This document shows, in pieces, positions 49,816-60,803 of a stretch of 64,000 nucleotides of DNA (the stretch's first letter is position 1; every line of letters starts with the position of its first letter). The stretch is from NCBI RefSeq assembly GCF_030161235.1, contig NZ_BSPW01000077.1, forward strand, positions 91,520-155,519, given 5' to 3'. A program made the translations under genes and the position numbers. The notes under the pieces were generated by a model, which saw only the letters and a list, made by a program, of their open reading frames with translations, was not told the origin of the DNA and made no database searches. This stretch comes from Vibrio zhanjiangensis (lineage in GTDB: Bacteria > Pseudomonadota > Gammaproteobacteria > Enterobacterales > Vibrionaceae).

Positions 49816-51834
49816 GTAGTGAGCAAATTCCATAGAGAACTGACCACGACCAGAAGTCATCGTACGCAGTGTACCAATGTAACCAAACATTTCTGATAGA
49901 GGCACGTCAGCTTTGATACGAACACCAGTAGCACCAGCTTGCTGGTCTTTGATCATGCCACGACGACGGTTAAGGTCACCGATTACGTCACCAACGTGAT
50001 CGTCTGGAGTGAACACATCAACTTTCATGATAGGCTCAAGAAGCTGCGCGCCTGCTTTAGGCATAGACTGACGGAATGCGCCTTTCGCTGCGATTTCAAA
50101 TGCAATTGCAGATGAGTCAACGGCGTGGAAGCCACCGTCAAACAGCTCAACTTCAACATCAAGTGTTGGGAAGCCCGCTAGAACACCCGTTTGCATCATG
50201 CCTTCAAAGCCTTTCTCAACTGCTGGCCAGAATTCCTTAGGAACGTTACCACCAACAACTGTAGACTTAAATGTGAAGCCAGAGTTTGGCTCACCAGGTT
50301 TGATACGGTAATCGATCTTACCAAACTGACCAGAACCACCAGACTGTTTCTTGTGCGTGTAGCTATCTTCGATTTCTTTAGTGATAGTTTCACGGTACGC
50401 AACCTGAGGAGCACCTACTTCTAGCTCAACACCGTAAGTACGCTTTAGGATATCTACTTTGATATCTAGGTGAAGTTCACCCATACCTTTTAGGATGGTT
50501 TCGCCAGAATCTTCGTCAGTCTCAACTTGGAATGATGGATCTTCTGCAACCATCTTACCGATCGCAATACCCATCTTCTCTGTTGAACCTTTGTCTTTTG
50601 GTGATACAGCAATTGAGATTACTGGCTCTGGGAAGATCATTGGTTCTAGAGTACATTCATGCTTAGGATCACATAGAGTGTGACCAGTTTGAACATTCTT
50701 CATTCCGACAACCGCGATGATGTCACCCGCTTGCGCTTCAGTAATCTCGTTACGGTCATCAGCCTGCATTTCACACATACGGCCGATACGCTCAGTTTTA
50801 CCTGTTGCAGCGTTAAGAACTGTGTCACCTTTCTTCATTACACCAGAGTAGATACGGATGAATGTTAGGGCACCGAAACGGTCGTCCATGATCTTGAACG
50901 CTAGCGCACGTAGTGGCTCATCTGCAGATACAGTAGCTACTTCGCCTGTTGGCTCACCAGTTTCTTTATCTGTTAGAGGCTGAGGATCAACTTCTGTTGG
51001 AGATGGTAGGTAGTCTACAACAGCGTCTAGTACTAGCTGAACACCTTTGTTCTTGAACGCAGAACCACAGAAGGTTGGGAAGAACGCGAGATCACGAGTA
51101 CCTTTACGGATACAACGTTTGATATCTTCAACAGAAGGCTCTTCACCTTCCATGTACGCTTCCATTAGGTCGTCGTCTTGCTCAACAGCAGTTTCGATGA
51201 GTTCTTCACGGTACTGTTCAACGTCATCAACCATATCGGCTGGAACATCTTGGATTTCGTAGTTTTCTGGTAGACCTGAGTCATCCCATACGTATGCTTT
51301 ACGAGATAGCAGATCAACAACACCAACGAAGTCTTCTTCGCGACCAATAGGAAGAACCATTACTAGCGGGTTTGCCGCAAGTACGTTCTTAACTTGGTCA
51401 ACAACGTTAAAGAAGTCTGCACCCATACGGTCTAACTTGTTAACGAAGATGATACGTGCAACTTCTGATTCGTTCGCGTAGCGCCAGTTCGTTTCTGACT
51501 GAGGCTCAACACCACCAGAACCACAGAATACACCGATACCACCATCTAGTACTTTAAGTGAACGATATACTTCTACTGTAAAGTCAACGTGTCCCGGAGT
51601 GTCGATAACGTTTAGGCGGTGGCCATTCCACTCACAAGTTACAGCAGCAGACTGGATTGTGATACCACGCTCAGCTTCTTGCTCCATGAAGTCAGTAGTT
51701 GACTCACCGTCGTGTACTTCACCAGTTTTGTGAATTTTACCAGTAAGCTTTAGAATACGCTCAGTGGTGGTAGTTTTACCCGCATCAACGTGCGCGAAAA
51801 TACCAATGTTTCTGTACTTTGATAAATCTGCCAT
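49747..51834 (-). CDS. fusA2: Elongation factor G, second type (FusA2)
   Basis: 695 residues from the ATG at 51834 ([20 protein letters not shown]); an in-frame ATG at 51891 adds 19 residues that do not match the family. The GTPase motifs are [18 protein letters not shown] and NKLDRMG. The gene is alone between ndk and a LysR gene, not in a rpsL-rpsG-fusA-tuf cluster, so it is the second EF-G known in vibrios. It drives translocation and/or ribosome recycling; which of these is its main role cannot be read from sequence. Confidence 0.92.
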   Translation of the reverse strand: MADLSKYRNIGIFAHVDAGKTTTTERILKLTGKIHKTGEVHDGESTTDFMEQEAERGITIQSAAVTCEWNGHRLNVIDTPGHVDFTVEVYRSLKVLDGGIGVFCGSGGVEPQSETNWRYANESEVARIIFVNKLDRMGADFFNVVDQVKNVLAANPLVMVLPIGREEDFVGVVDLLSRKAYVWDDSGLPENYEIQDVPADMVDDVEQYREELIETAVEQDDDLMEAYMEGEEPSVEDIKRCIRKGTRDLAFFPTFCGSAFKNKGVQLVLDAVVDYLPSPTEVDPQPLTDKETGEPTGEVATVSADEPLRALAFKIMDDRFGALTFIRIYSGVMKKGDTVLNAATGKTERIGRMCEMQADDRNEITEAQAGDIIAVVGMKNVQTGHTLCDPKHECTLEPMIFPEPVISIAVSPKDKGSTEKMGIAIGKMVAEDPSFQVETDEDSGETILKGMGELHLDIKVDILKRTYGVELEVGAPQVAYRETITKEIEDSYTHKKQSGGSGQFGKIDYRIKPGEPNSGFTFKSTVVGGNVPKEFWPAVEKGFEGMMQTGVLAGFPTLDVEVELFDGGFHAVDSSAIAFEIAAKGAFRQSMPKAGAQLLEPIMKVDVFTPDDHVGDVIGDLNRRRGMIKDQQAGATGVRIKADVPLSEMFGYIGTLRTMTSGRGQFSMEFAHYSPCPANVAEQVIAEVKERDAKK

Positions 51835-52235
51835 TGTCTTACTCTGTTTATAAGGTATAAATTGCGCGCAGAGTATATCACAATCTGTCAAGACTGATAG
51901 CTTTGCGTGCTTATGTGAATAAAAAAACTTATCTCGTTTTGCTTATCTTACGACATCAAAACTTGTTTCAAGAAAAATGTCCGCCAAAATTCTTTTTCGG
52001 TAAGTGCCAGATAATATTCAGATCAAATATTAGCGATTAATTGCGCCCAACCATCAACTGAATATTCAGCCCAGCAACCTAATCACATGTTATTGCAAGG
52101 AAATAAAAACCTGATGGTCAATGCCACCAGCTAACCGCATGATCCATTCAACAAAACACTAAGTAAATAGACTACTGAAAGAAACTCAATAACAGCGCGC
52201 TAGATAGGCGCTGTTATTGAATGACCTAGAACACA
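51835..52235. other. Intergenic region fusA2 / ndk
   Basis: 401 bp without a gene. It holds the fusA2 promoter (minus strand) and, at its right end, the ndk terminator hairpin. I see no other strong structure or ORF. Confidence 0.6.
52186..52220 (-). terminator. Hairpin after ndk
   Basis: TCAATAACAGCGC and GCGCTGTTATTGA, a 13-bp perfect stem with a 9-nt loop, 15 bp after the ndk stop. On the minus strand GTTTCTTTC follows, a modest T-tract, so it works as a terminator or 3' protector. Confidence 0.8.
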
Positions 52236-52664
52236 CTATACTCGAGGGCAAATCTCGGCAGCAGGAAAGAAAAACTCAATTTCTCTCGCCGCAGATTCTT
52301 GACTGTCTGAACCATGTACCGAATTTAAGCGCATATTCACTGCATAGTCAGAGCGAATGGTCCCACAAGCCGCTTCTTCTGGATTTGTCTTACCCATTAA
52401 TTCACGGTACCGCGAGATAGCATTTTCACCTTCAAGGACTTGAACCATAATTGGTCCTGACGTCATGAATTCTTTTAACGCGGGGAAAAATGGCTTACCT
52501 TCATGCTCAGCATAAAAGCCGCTCGCTTGTTCCTCAGTCAATTTCACCATCTTTGCTGCAATAATCTGAAGGCCTGCTTTTTCAATACGATTGTAGATTT
52601 CGCCAATCAAGTTGCGTTCTACAGCATCAGGCTTGATGATAGAAAATGTTCTTTCTAGAGCCAT
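52236..52664 (-). CDS. ndk: Nucleoside diphosphate kinase
   Basis: 142 residues. Active-site H117 lies in [17 protein letters not shown], and the N-terminal [18 protein letters not shown] is standard. It equalises nucleoside triphosphates using ATP, through a phosphohistidine. AAGG ribosome site. It follows pepB by 48 bp and could be co-transcribed with it; a terminator hairpin follows. Confidence 0.98.
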   Translation of the reverse strand: MALERTFSIIKPDAVERNLIGEIYNRIEKAGLQIIAAKMVKLTEEQASGFYAEHEGKPFFPALKEFMTSGPIMVQVLEGENAISRYRELMGKTNPEEAACGTIRSDYAVNMRLNSVHGSDSQESAAREIEFFFPAAEICPRV

Positions 52665-52712
52665 AGGGTTACCTTTGTCTTATTTTATTATTAAGCGCTC
52701 AATCGCCACTCA

Positions 52713-54011
52713 TTACTGATTTGCTTGCTGGATGAGTATGCCAGCTAGAGTACGCACACCGACACCTGTTGCACCGGCTGCCCACATATCCGTTGCCGAT
52801 TTTCGGTAGGTTGCTGCACAGTCAAAATGCAACCACCCTTTTTGATGATTTTCAACAAAGTAAGATAAAAATGCAGCTGCCGTACTTGCGCCAGGTGCAT
52901 AGTCACCGCTACTAATATTCGATAAATCTGCAAAGTTTGACGGTAGCATACCTCTATGGCTGTTAGCCAGAGGAAGCGCCCACAGCCCCTCTTTTTCTTC
53001 TTTAGCCACAGACAAAGCCTGATGAGAAAGAGACTCATCAAAACTCATCAAAGCGTGATAGTCATTGCCCAATGCATTTTTGGCAGCGCCTGTTAGAGTG
53101 GCACAATCAATGATTAACTCAGGCTTTTGCTCACTGGCATAAATCAAACCATCCGCTAGCACTAAACGCCCTTCGGCATCTGTATTCATTATCTCAACTG
53201 TCTTGCCATTTTTATAGGTAATAATATCACCAAGCTTTAGCGCTCTACCTGAAATCATATTTTCGGCACAACAGAGAATCAACTTCACTCTCTTGTTGAG
53301 ACCACGCATAATTGCAAGCGCTAAGGCACCTGTAATCGTGCCAGCACCTCCCATGTCCGCTTTCATCGCTGTCATGAAATCAGAGGGTTTAAGACTATAG
53401 CCACCAGAATCAAACGTAATTCCTTTACCCACCAAACAAGCCCATACCGGCGCATTCTCATCCCCTGTTGGGTTGTAATCGAGTTGTAACATGGCAGAAG
53501 TTCGCGATGAACCTCGACCAACCGCGTAGATTCCTTCCCAACCTTCGTCGAGCAGATCCTTATCTTTTACGATACGAATTTGAACAGTATCTTCAGGTGC
53601 AACAGACTTTACAAACTCTGCCGCCATAGTTGCAAGCTGCCTTGGCGCAACTTCCTCAGCTGGCTTATTGATGATATCGCGGGTAAATTCAGTGGCTTTG
53701 ATCCGTGCCTCTAACTCTGTCTGAGCAGCATCAACGAGCTCAGGCAAAACTAAATTATTATTTTTCTTAGGGTTACGGTACCCCTGATAAAACGCCCAAA
53801 CGGACTCCAAGTCCCAACCCGCACCAGCTAGAGAAATAGATGATATACCTTGAGAGTCTAATTTTCTGGCGGCTCGCTGAACAACCTCGAGTTCGTTGTC
53901 TTGCCCCACATGGATAGTGGCGACTTGCTCAGAGAAAGAAAGCGTTGCCTTCTCTCCCCAATGTGCCGGAGCTGGCTCCGTGCTCAACATTACAGACATT
54001 TGTGCAGACAT
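52713..54011 (-). CDS. pepB: Aminopeptidase PepB (leucyl aminopeptidase family)
   Basis: 432 residues, M17 family, cytoplasmic. The metal-binding signature [17 protein letters not shown] is at about residue 272, with [19 protein letters not shown] (about 194-212) carrying the lysine and aspartate ligands. It removes N-terminal residues from peptides with two metal ions. AGGAG precedes the ATG. The isc terminator lies just upstream, so it has its own promoter in the 96-bp gap. Confidence 0.96.
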   Translation of the reverse strand: MSAQMSVMLSTEPAPAHWGEKATLSFSEQVATIHVGQDNELEVVQRAARKLDSQGISSISLAGAGWDLESVWAFYQGYRNPKKNNNLVLPELVDAAQTELEARIKATEFTRDIINKPAEEVAPRQLATMAAEFVKSVAPEDTVQIRIVKDKDLLDEGWEGIYAVGRGSSRTSAMLQLDYNPTGDENAPVWACLVGKGITFDSGGYSLKPSDFMTAMKADMGGAGTITGALALAIMRGLNKRVKLILCCAENMISGRALKLGDIITYKNGKTVEIMNTDAEGRLVLADGLIYASEQKPELIIDCATLTGAAKNALGNDYHALMSFDESLSHQALSVAKEEKEGLWALPLANSHRGMLPSNFADLSNISSGDYAPGASTAAAFLSYFVENHQKGWLHFDCAATYRKSATDMWAAGATGVGVRTLAGILIQQANQ

Positions 54012-54107
54012 GGTTTCTCCTTGTCTTTGTTACTGGCAGATTCTTCACCATTTTACTTAACCTACGGATGTTAGCATCTCGAAAGGGAAAAATGTCAATT
54101 CGATAAA

Positions 54108-54134
54108 AAACGGGCGATTTCGCCCGTTTGTTTT
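54108..54134 (-). terminator. Terminator of the isc operon
   Basis: AAACGGGCG-ATTT-CGCCCGTTT, 9-bp GC-rich stem; the minus strand continues TTTATCG. It ends the isc transcript 40 bp after iscX. Confidence 0.92.
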
Positions 54135-54173
54135 AGTCAAAAATGTTAACTTGAAAAGCTTTTGACGCTTCCA

Positions 54174-54368
54174 TTAATCCATTTCATCCATCCAACATAA
54201 GATGACAGCTTCAAGGATTTTTTCATTTGAACGATTCGGTTCATCATCAAACTCATCGAGTTCAGTAATCCATTTGTGCAGGTCGGTAAATCGCACAGTT
54301 TTAGGGTCAAGATCTGGGAACTTATCACAAAGTTCTATCGCAATATCTCGCGAATCTGTCCATTTCAT
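54174..54368 (-). CDS. iscX: Iron-sulfur assembly protein IscX
   Basis: 64 residues, small and acidic ([35 protein letters not shown], ending [11 protein letters not shown]), clearly the IscX/YfhJ family. It binds IscS and iron and modulates cluster assembly. It is the last gene of the isc operon, 55 bp after fdx and followed by the terminator. Confidence 0.96.
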   Translation of the reverse strand: MKWTDSRDIAIELCDKFPDLDPKTVRFTDLHKWITELDEFDDEPNRSNEKILEAVILCWMDEMD

Positions 54369-54423
54369 TGCTCACTTTCCTTTTCGTCTGGATTTGTTTA
54401 TCTCAATATAATGCCGTGCTAGT

Positions 54424-54762
54424 TTAGTGATCTTCCGCAGCATGGTTGAGAGTATACTTTGGAATTTCAACCACTAAGTCTTCATCTGCAACCTTAGCTT
54501 GACACCCTAGACGTGATTCTGGCTCCAACCCCCATGCTTTATCCAGCATGTCATCTTCCAGCTCATCGCTTTCTTCTAAAGAGTCAAAACCTTCACGAAT
54601 CACCACGTGACATGTTGTACATGCACAAGATTTTTCACACGCATGCTCTATACCTATACCGTTTTTAAGCGCAACATCTAAAACTGTGTCACCTGTCTTC
54701 GCTTCCAAAACCGCACCTTCTGGACACAAATCTTCATGCGGCAATACAATAATCTTAGGCAT
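54424..54762 (-). CDS. fdx: Isc [2Fe-2S] ferredoxin
   Basis: 112 residues. Adrenodoxin-type ferredoxin: cluster ligands are probably C42, C48, C51 (HACEKSCACTTC) and C87 (LGCQAKV), with an additional C46. It supplies electrons for cluster assembly on IscU. It is between hscA (11 bp away) and iscX. Confidence 0.97.
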   Translation of the reverse strand: MPKIIVLPHEDLCPEGAVLEAKTGDTVLDVALKNGIGIEHACEKSCACTTCHVVIREGFDSLEESDELEDDMLDKAWGLEPESRLGCQAKVADEDLVVEIPKYTLNHAAEDH

Positions 54763-54773
54763 AACTGTTTCTC

Positions 54774-56627
54774 TTAAATATCATCTACTGATTGACCTGA
54801 CAGTGCAGATCGAATTGATTTATCCATGCGGCGCGAAGCAAAGTCTTGACTGGCTTTGTCTGCTTCTTTAATCCCTTGCTCAATCGCATCAGCGTTGTCA
54901 CCATTTCGTAGTTCGATCAATGCTTCAATCGCACTAACTAAAGTCTCTCTTTCAGCCCCTGAAAGCAACTCATCCCCATCAGCTTGGATAGCGCCCAGCA
55001 AGCCTTCAATCACTCGGTCGGCTTCAACACGTTGTTCGGCCAGTGCTCGTGCCAACATGTCTTCCTTAGCGTGGGTCATCGAATCACGCAGCATATTCGC
55101 CACTTCATTATCGCTCAAGCCATAGGAAGGTTTCACCTGAATTTCTGATTGAATCTTAGTACTCTTTTCCATTGCATTGACAGAAAGTAAACCATCTGCG
55201 TCCACTTGGTAAGTCACTCGTATATGCGCAGCACCGGCTGTCATTGGTGGAATGCCTTTAAGCGAAAATCGTGCTAGAGAACGACAATCTTCAACCATTT
55301 CTCGCTCTCCTTGCACAACATGAATGCTCATCGCCGTCTGACCATCTTTAAATGTGGTGAATTCTTGAGCTCGAGCAACAGGGATTGTGGTATTACGTGG
55401 GATTATTTTTTCCACCAAACCACCCATGGTTTCTATACCAAGAGATAGAGGAATCACATCCAACAACAGCATGTCAGAGTCTGGCTTGTTGCCAACCAAA
55501 ATGTCGGCCTGAATCCCTGCGCCTATCGCAACCACTTCATCCGGATTGATACTTGTTAATGGCGTTCTCTCAAAAAAGTCACCGACCATTTCTCGCACAA
55601 GCAAAGTTCGCGTAGAACCACCGACCATCACGACTTCCAGAACGTCTCCAACATCGACTTGCGCGTCTTTTAAAGCTCGGCGACACGACATCAAGGTCTT
55701 TTTAACCAGAGGACGAATTAACGACTCAAAATCCTCTTTTGACACACTCCCGCTCCAACCCAAAAGCTGTACATCAACCGTATCACGTTCTGATAATGCA
55801 ATTTTTGTCTCGGTAGCAAGGTTCAATACTGTTCTACGCTGCTCTGCCGATAATGGCGTGTTAACACCTGAGCATTCAATTAGATATTCTGCTAAAAGGT
55901 GATCGAAGTCATCACCACCTAAGGCTGAATCACCTCCCGTGGCAAGAACCTCGAAAACGCCTTTCGACAGACGAAGGATAGACACATCAAAAGTGCCTCC
56001 CCCTAAGTCATAAACAGCTATAATGCCCTCTTGCCCCGAATCAAGGCCGTATGCAATGGCTGCCGCTGTCGGCTCATTCAATAAACGTAATACGTTCAGA
56101 CCTGCTAACTTAGCGGCATCTTTGGTCCCCGCACGCTGAGCATCATCAAAATAAGCGGGGACAGTAATCACGACTCCAGATAGCTCGCCGCCTAATGTTT
56201 CTTGCGCTCTCAGTGCCAATGACTGCAGAATATCCGCGGATATTTGAATAGGGTTTTTGTCACCCGATGCTGTCTGGAACACGGGCAAGCCATTGTCGCT
56301 TTGTTTAAAACGATAAGGCAGATGTGGGTATAGAGCTTGAATATCTTGCAATGACCGTCCGAGTATACGCTTAACCGAAATTATTGTATTTTCCGGATCT
56401 AATTCGGCCTTTTGTTTAGCTTCATAACCAACAACTGGCATCTCTTGAGCATAGTTGACGATGGACGGAAGAAGGCTTCGCCCTAACTCATCTTTTAACG
56501 TTGAGGCATTGCCACTGCGTATAGCAGCAACCAGAGAGTTTGTCGTACCTAAGTCGATACCGGCAGCCAGTTTATGCTCGTGAGGTGCAGAACTTTGTCC
56601 AGGTTCGGCTATTTGAAGTAATGCCAT
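54774..56627 (-). CDS. hscA: Fe-S cluster assembly chaperone HscA
   Basis: 617 residues, Hsp70 family specialised for IscU. ATPase motifs: [13 protein letters not shown] near residue 24, [16 protein letters not shown] near 204 and [10 protein letters not shown] near 345. The substrate domain has [19 protein letters not shown] in the C-terminal half. It binds the LPPVK motif of IscU and helps release clusters. It lies 19 bp after hscB, its J-protein partner. Confidence 0.98.
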   Translation of the reverse strand: MALLQIAEPGQSSAPHEHKLAAGIDLGTTNSLVAAIRSGNASTLKDELGRSLLPSIVNYAQEMPVVGYEAKQKAELDPENTIISVKRILGRSLQDIQALYPHLPYRFKQSDNGLPVFQTASGDKNPIQISADILQSLALRAQETLGGELSGVVITVPAYFDDAQRAGTKDAAKLAGLNVLRLLNEPTAAAIAYGLDSGQEGIIAVYDLGGGTFDVSILRLSKGVFEVLATGGDSALGGDDFDHLLAEYLIECSGVNTPLSAEQRRTVLNLATETKIALSERDTVDVQLLGWSGSVSKEDFESLIRPLVKKTLMSCRRALKDAQVDVGDVLEVVMVGGSTRTLLVREMVGDFFERTPLTSINPDEVVAIGAGIQADILVGNKPDSDMLLLDVIPLSLGIETMGGLVEKIIPRNTTIPVARAQEFTTFKDGQTAMSIHVVQGEREMVEDCRSLARFSLKGIPPMTAGAAHIRVTYQVDADGLLSVNAMEKSTKIQSEIQVKPSYGLSDNEVANMLRDSMTHAKEDMLARALAEQRVEADRVIEGLLGAIQADGDELLSGAERETLVSAIEALIELRNGDNADAIEQGIKEADKASQDFASRRMDKSIRSALSGQSVDDI

Positions 56628-56646
56628 TCTTGGTCCTTATCATTCG

Positions 56647-57162
56647 CTAGCCGAGGAGTTTCTCTTCCACTAGCTCTATTTCATTTTTCAGTTTGGCGAT
56701 AAACTTGAGTTTTCGCACACATTCAGCAGCGTGCTCCCATCGAGCAGTGTTCAAGTCAAGTTCAACAGCGTGAAGATACTGTTTATACATTTTGCTCACT
56801 CTATCCTCGAATTCGAATAAGACCGTTTCAGGCTCAGCTTGAGATGAAATGCCCTCAAGCTCTTCTCGCAACTCCATCTGCTCCATTAAAAACATTGGAT
56901 CACTCATAGTCTGTTGCTCGTCTCGAATATCGACGCCATTTTCTGCCAGTATGTATTCAGCCCGTGAGAGTGGATTCTTTAGCACATGATACGCATCATT
57001 GATTTCGGACGCTTTTTTCACTGCCATCAAACGATCACGCTCTGATGCTGTAGCAAAATTATCGGGATGAAAGCGCTTTTGTAGTTCACGAAATTGTGAA
57101 GAAAGAAGGCTACCATCCAGCTGAAACTGACTTGGTAGCCCGAATAGTTCGAAATAATTCAT
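56647..57162 (-). CDS. hscB: J-domain co-chaperone HscB
   Basis: 171 residues. The N-terminal J domain contains the HPD motif (KRFHPDNFATAS near residue 35); the C-terminal three-helix domain (FLMEQMELREELEGI) binds IscU. It brings IscU to HscA and stimulates ATP hydrolysis. It starts 47 bp after iscA. Confidence 0.98.
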   Translation of the reverse strand: MNYFELFGLPSQFQLDGSLLSSQFRELQKRFHPDNFATASERDRLMAVKKASEINDAYHVLKNPLSRAEYILAENGVDIRDEQQTMSDPMFLMEQMELREELEGISSQAEPETVLFEFEDRVSKMYKQYLHAVELDLNTARWEHAAECVRKLKFIAKLKNEIELVEEKLLG

Positions 57163-57209
57163 TAGGAAGTCGGTCCTTAGGTAATTCAGGTCCAGCCGGC
57201 ACTCGTTAC

Positions 57210-57533
57210 TTACACGTTAAAGCTTTCGCCACAACCACATTCACTTTTGGCATTCGGGTTGTTAAATTCAAACCCTTCATTGAGTCCTTCTTTAACGTAG
57301 TCAAGCTCAGTACCATCAAGATAGACTAAGCTTTTTTTGTCAATAATGACTTTAACACCTTGGTGATCAAACACTTCATCTTCTTCATTAAGCTCGTCAA
57401 CAAACTCAAGCACATAAGCCATGCCAGAACAACCTGTCGTTTTCACTCCTAGGCGTAAACCGATACCTTTTCCTCGGTTATCCAAGAATGTTTTAACCCG
57501 ACTTACCGCCGTCTCTGTCATTGTAATGGCCAT
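57210..57533 (-). CDS. iscA: Iron-sulfur A-type carrier IscA
   Basis: 107 residues, A-type carrier. The three conserved cysteines are C35 ([10 protein letters not shown]), C99 and C101 (SECGCGESF). It accepts or delivers iron-sulfur clusters. It lies 65 bp after iscU. Confidence 0.98.
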   Translation of the reverse strand: MAITMTETAVSRVKTFLDNRGKGIGLRLGVKTTGCSGMAYVLEFVDELNEEDEVFDHQGVKVIIDKKSLVYLDGTELDYVKEGLNEGFEFNNPNAKSECGCGESFNV

Positions 57534-57598
57534 ACTGCACCTTAATTTATGTTAACTAATTCAATGGGAGTGCTGGACTCCCATTATATACCAATCGC

Positions 57599-57982
57599 TT
57601 ATTGTTGGTGTTTTTTCTTGTAATCAGCGACCGCTGCCTTTATTGCATCTTCAGCAAGGATTGAACAGTGTACTTTAACTGGAGGAAGCTCAAGTTCTTC
57701 CGCGATTTCAGCATTTTTAATCTCGGCTGCTTCATCTATGCTTTTGCCTTTTACCCACTCAGTGACAAGTGAACTTGATGCTATAGCACTACCACAGCCA
57801 TACGTTTTAAACTTAGCATCCTCAATGATACCTTCTGGAGTCACTTTTATTTGTAGCTTCATTACGTCGCCACAAGCCGGTGCACCGACCATACCACTAC
57901 CCACATTTGGATCTTCTTTATCAAATGAACCAACATTTCTTGGGTTCTCGTAGTGATCTATTACTTTTTCGCTATATGCCAT
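57599..57982 (-). CDS. iscU: Iron-sulfur scaffold IscU
   Basis: 127 residues. The scaffold ligands are C37 (APACGDVMKL), C63 (YGCGSAIASSS) and C106 (VHCSILAED); the HscA-recognition motif LPPVK is at 99-103. New clusters form on it from IscS sulfur. It lies 54 bp after iscS. Confidence 0.99.
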   Translation of the reverse strand: MAYSEKVIDHYENPRNVGSFDKEDPNVGSGMVGAPACGDVMKLQIKVTPEGIIEDAKFKTYGCGSAIASSSLVTEWVKGKSIDEAAEIKNAEIAEELELPPVKVHCSILAEDAIKAAVADYKKKHQQ

Positions 57983-58036
57983 AATTTTTACCTCGAATCC
58001 TCTATAACAACTATTGAAGCGTAACCTAAATTAGAG

Positions 58037-59251
58037 TTAGTGGTGTGCCCACTCAACTGTACTTAAATCCACTCCTTCCTTGTACATATCCCATAGAGGA
58101 GACATGTCGCGTAACTTAGTGACAGCTACACGGATTTGCTCAATCGCATAATCCACTTCCTCTTCCGTAGTAAAACGTCCGAAAGAAAATCGAATTGAAC
58201 TGTGCGCAAGTTCATCGTTCAAGCCTAAAGCTCGCAATACATAAGACGGCTCCAAACTTGCAGAAGTACAAGCACTGCCCGAAGACACCGCTAGATCTTT
58301 CAGTGACATCAACAAAGACTCACCTTCGACGAAAGCAAAGCTGATGTTTAAATTGTGCGGAACCCGTTGTTCAAGAGAACCATTGATAGTAACCGCTTCA
58401 AGATCTTTAACTCCGTCAAGCAAGCGATTACGAAGCGCTAACGCATGATCATAATCTTTTTGCATTTCTTCTTTGGCAAGACGGAAAGCTTCTCCCATAC
58501 CAACAATCTGATGAGTCGCTAAAGTACCCGAGCGGAAACCACGTTCATGGCCACCACCATGCATCTGAGCTTCAAGACGAATACGCGGTTTACGGCGAAC
58601 ATAAAGAGCACCAATACCTTTAGGACCATAAGCTTTGTGTGCAGAAAGAGAAATTAGGTCAACTTTCATCTCTTGAACATCGATAGGTAGTCTACCCGCA
58701 GATTGAGCGGCATCAATGTGAAAAACCACTTTCTGGCTACGACACAAATCGCCAATAGCAGCAATATCTTGAACAACACCAATCTCATTATTTACGTGCA
58801 TAATAGAGACTAAAACGGTATCTTCACGTATTGCAGCTTCAAGCTTTTTGATGTCAAGAATGCCGTCTGCTTCAGGCTCCAAATAGGTTACTTCAAAACC
58901 TTCACGCTCTAATTGACGGCATGGGTCAAGCACCGCTTTATGCTCTGTTTTACAAGTGATGACATGCTTACCCTTTTTCGAATAGAAATGAGCAGCACCT
59001 TTAATCGCTAAGTTGTCAGACTCGGTCGCGCCAGAAGTAAAAACAATCTCTCTGGGATCAGCATTCAGTAGATCCGCTATTTGCTCTCGGGCAGTATCGA
59101 CTGCTTCTTCAGCCTGCCACCCATATCTGTGTGAGCGCGAAGCTGGGTTACCGAATGTGCCGTCCATCGTCATGTACTGAACCATTTTTTCAGCCACCCG
59201 AGGATCCACAGGACATGTTGCTGAATAATCAAGATAAATAGGCAGTTTCAT
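58037..59251 (-). CDS. iscS: Cysteine desulfurase IscS
   Basis: 404 residues, the size of E. coli IscS. Pyridoxal phosphate is held by K206 ([11 protein letters not shown]); the catalytic loop cysteine is C328 ([17 protein letters not shown]). It supplies sulfur for clusters and for thiolated tRNA. It starts 29 bp after iscR and is the enzyme core of the operon. Confidence 0.99.
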   Translation of the reverse strand: MKLPIYLDYSATCPVDPRVAEKMVQYMTMDGTFGNPASRSHRYGWQAEEAVDTAREQIADLLNADPREIVFTSGATESDNLAIKGAAHFYSKKGKHVITCKTEHKAVLDPCRQLEREGFEVTYLEPEADGILDIKKLEAAIREDTVLVSIMHVNNEIGVVQDIAAIGDLCRSQKVVFHIDAAQSAGRLPIDVQEMKVDLISLSAHKAYGPKGIGALYVRRKPRIRLEAQMHGGGHERGFRSGTLATHQIVGMGEAFRLAKEEMQKDYDHALALRNRLLDGVKDLEAVTINGSLEQRVPHNLNISFAFVEGESLLMSLKDLAVSSGSACTSASLEPSYVLRALGLNDELAHSSIRFSFGRFTTEEEVDYAIEQIRVAVTKLRDMSPLWDMYKEGVDLSTVEWAHH

Positions 59252-59280
59252 TCTCTACTCCAATGTAACAGGCAAACCGC

Positions 59281-59787
59281 TTATGAGCGGAAATTTATAC
59301 CGATGGGTGCGGTGTTAGAATTCTTTTTAGAAAACCCATGATTAACCGCAAGATCTAAGTCTTGGCGGTCAGAAACTTCTAGAACATCATTGTCTTTCAT
59401 CAACTCACCTAAGGTGATGTTGTTGAGGAAATCACTAATACGCGAGCTCAAATCGTGCCAAAGTGTGTGAGTAAGGCAACGTGTTCCGCCTTGACAATCC
59501 CCGCGCCCCTGACATTTAGTTGCATCGACAGATTCATCAACAGCCGCAATAACGGTTCCTATTGCAATAGTATTGGCATCGGTACCTAGACGATACCCAC
59601 CACCGGGACCACGGACACTGGCGACAAGACCAGCTTTGCGCAATTTGGAAAAAAGTTGCTCTAAATAAGAAAGTGAAATACCCTGACGCTCAGAAATATC
59701 GGCCAGAGGCACTGGGTTTTGCTGTGAATGCAGAGCCACATCTAACATGGCTGTAACTGCGTATCTTCCTTTAGATGTAAGTCTCAT
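59281..59787 (-). CDS. iscR: Iron-sulfur regulator IscR
   Basis: 168 residues from the ATG at 59787 ([15 protein letters not shown]); an ATG six codons upstream is in frame but falls in the promoter. The Rrf2 helix-turn-helix is in residues about 28-60 ([19 protein letters not shown]), and the cluster ligands are C92, C98, C104 ([14 protein letters not shown]) and probably H107. With a [2Fe-2S] cluster it represses this operon through the type 1 boxes upstream. First gene of isc. Confidence 0.98.
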   Translation of the reverse strand: MRLTSKGRYAVTAMLDVALHSQQNPVPLADISERQGISLSYLEQLFSKLRKAGLVASVRGPGGGYRLGTDANTIAIGTVIAAVDESVDATKCQGRGDCQGGTRCLTHTLWHDLSSRISDFLNNITLGELMKDNDVLEVSDRQDLDLAVNHGFSKKNSNTAPIGINFRS

Positions 59788-59829
59788 ATAACACCATATC
59801 CACATCGTTCATGTGTTATAAATTCTTTC

Positions 59830-59854
59830 ATACCCGACCAAATTAGTCAAGTAT
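59830..59854 (-). promoter_or_regulatory. Type 1 IscR binding site overlapping the isc promoter
   Basis: On the minus strand it begins ATACTTGACTAATTT and ends GGTCGGGTAT, an excellent fit to the type 1 consensus for cluster-bound IscR. The TTGACT inside it can serve as the -35. It is 43 bp before the iscR ATG. Confidence 0.82.
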
Positions 59855-59860
59855 TTAACC

Positions 59861-59880
59861 CCTTACTTTACTCAAGTATT
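59861..59880 (-). promoter_or_regulatory. Second, weaker IscR-like site
   Basis: On the minus strand AATACTTGAGTAAAGTAAGG. The left half matches the type 1 consensus, the right half less well. It is 31 bp further from iscR than the first site, like the paired sites in front of E. coli iscR. Confidence 0.55.
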
Positions 59881-59909
59881 GAACTAATCTAGGTAAGTAC
59901 AAGTAAGGG

Positions 59910-60635
59910 CTAACGTATTTTTTTCTCTACAGCAGTCAGTATGCCACGTAAAATGTTCAGCTCTTGCGTTTCTGGTCTTGAGCGAGTGAACAAACGACGA
60001 AGCTTGTTCATCACTTTTCCGGGCTGCTGCTCATCAATAAAATCAATATCTTTCGCAACTTTCTCTAAATGAGAAAAAAACAACTCTAGTTCTTTATGCC
60101 TCGGAAACTCTATCATTTCATCTGATACTCGATACAACCCTTTTTCATGCTCCAGATAAGCCATACGTATCTCATAGCTCAGGGTCTGAACTGCCATGGC
60201 AAGGTTCAATGAGCTGTATTCGGGATTAGCAGGAATACAAACATGGTAGTGGCAAGTCTGAAGCTCATCGTTGGTTAAACCGGTACGCTCTCGACCAAAT
60301 ACCAACGCAGTGGAAGAAACCGATGCGTGTTCTATAAACTTTTTCCCACACTCACGAGGCTCTAACATTGGCCACTCCAGAGTGCGAGAGCGTGCACTCG
60401 AACCAACAACTAAACTGCACTCAGATATTGCTTCAGCTAAACAGCCAACAATTGATACATTCTCCAATATATCGGTAGCACCAGATGACATCGCTATCGC
60501 TTGCTGATCTATTTCACACTGAGGATCGACCAGTACTAACCGAGACAATCCCATGACTTTCATCGCCCGGGCAGCCGAGCCAATATTTCCAGAATGTGAG
60601 GTCCCAACGAGTACGACTTTAACATTATCTAACAT
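59910..60635 (-). CDS. trmJ: tRNA (Cm32/Um32) methyltransferase TrmJ
   Basis: 241 residues from the ATG at 60635 ([19 protein letters not shown]); the frame is open further upstream but that part overlaps the suhB promoter region. SPOUT methyltransferase with [18 protein letters not shown] near residue 22 and the knot motif [20 protein letters not shown] near 144. It methylates the 2'-OH of residue 32 in several tRNAs. It is in front of iscR, and divergent from suhB, as in E. coli and V. cholerae. Confidence 0.96.
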   Translation of the reverse strand: MLDNVKVVLVGTSHSGNIGSAARAMKVMGLSRLVLVDPQCEIDQQAIAMSSGATDILENVSIVGCLAEAISECSLVVGSSARSRTLEWPMLEPRECGKKFIEHASVSSTALVFGRERTGLTNDELQTCHYHVCIPANPEYSSLNLAMAVQTLSYEIRMAYLEHEKGLYRVSDEMIEFPRHKELELFFSHLEKVAKDIDFIDEQQPGKVMNKLRRLFTRSRPETQELNILRGILTAVEKKIR

Positions 60636-60751
60636 TGGATTTTCCCAGAAACCATTTGAACCGCGCGATAGTAACATATCCAACACAAAAAAAATCCCTC
60701 CCTTTTTACTGATAGGATAAAAAAACATCCGCTTCCATTTGGCCATTTATC

Positions 60752-60760
60752 TGGTATACT
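60752..60760 (+). promoter_or_regulatory. Extended -10 of suhB
   Basis: TGGTATACT, an extended -10, 44 bp before the suhB ATG. The -35 is not obvious, which is acceptable for an extended -10 promoter. Confidence 0.6.
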
Positions 60761-60803
60761 CGCGTCCGTTTTTCTGTTCTTTAACATCCGTTGGGAAATT
60801 TAT

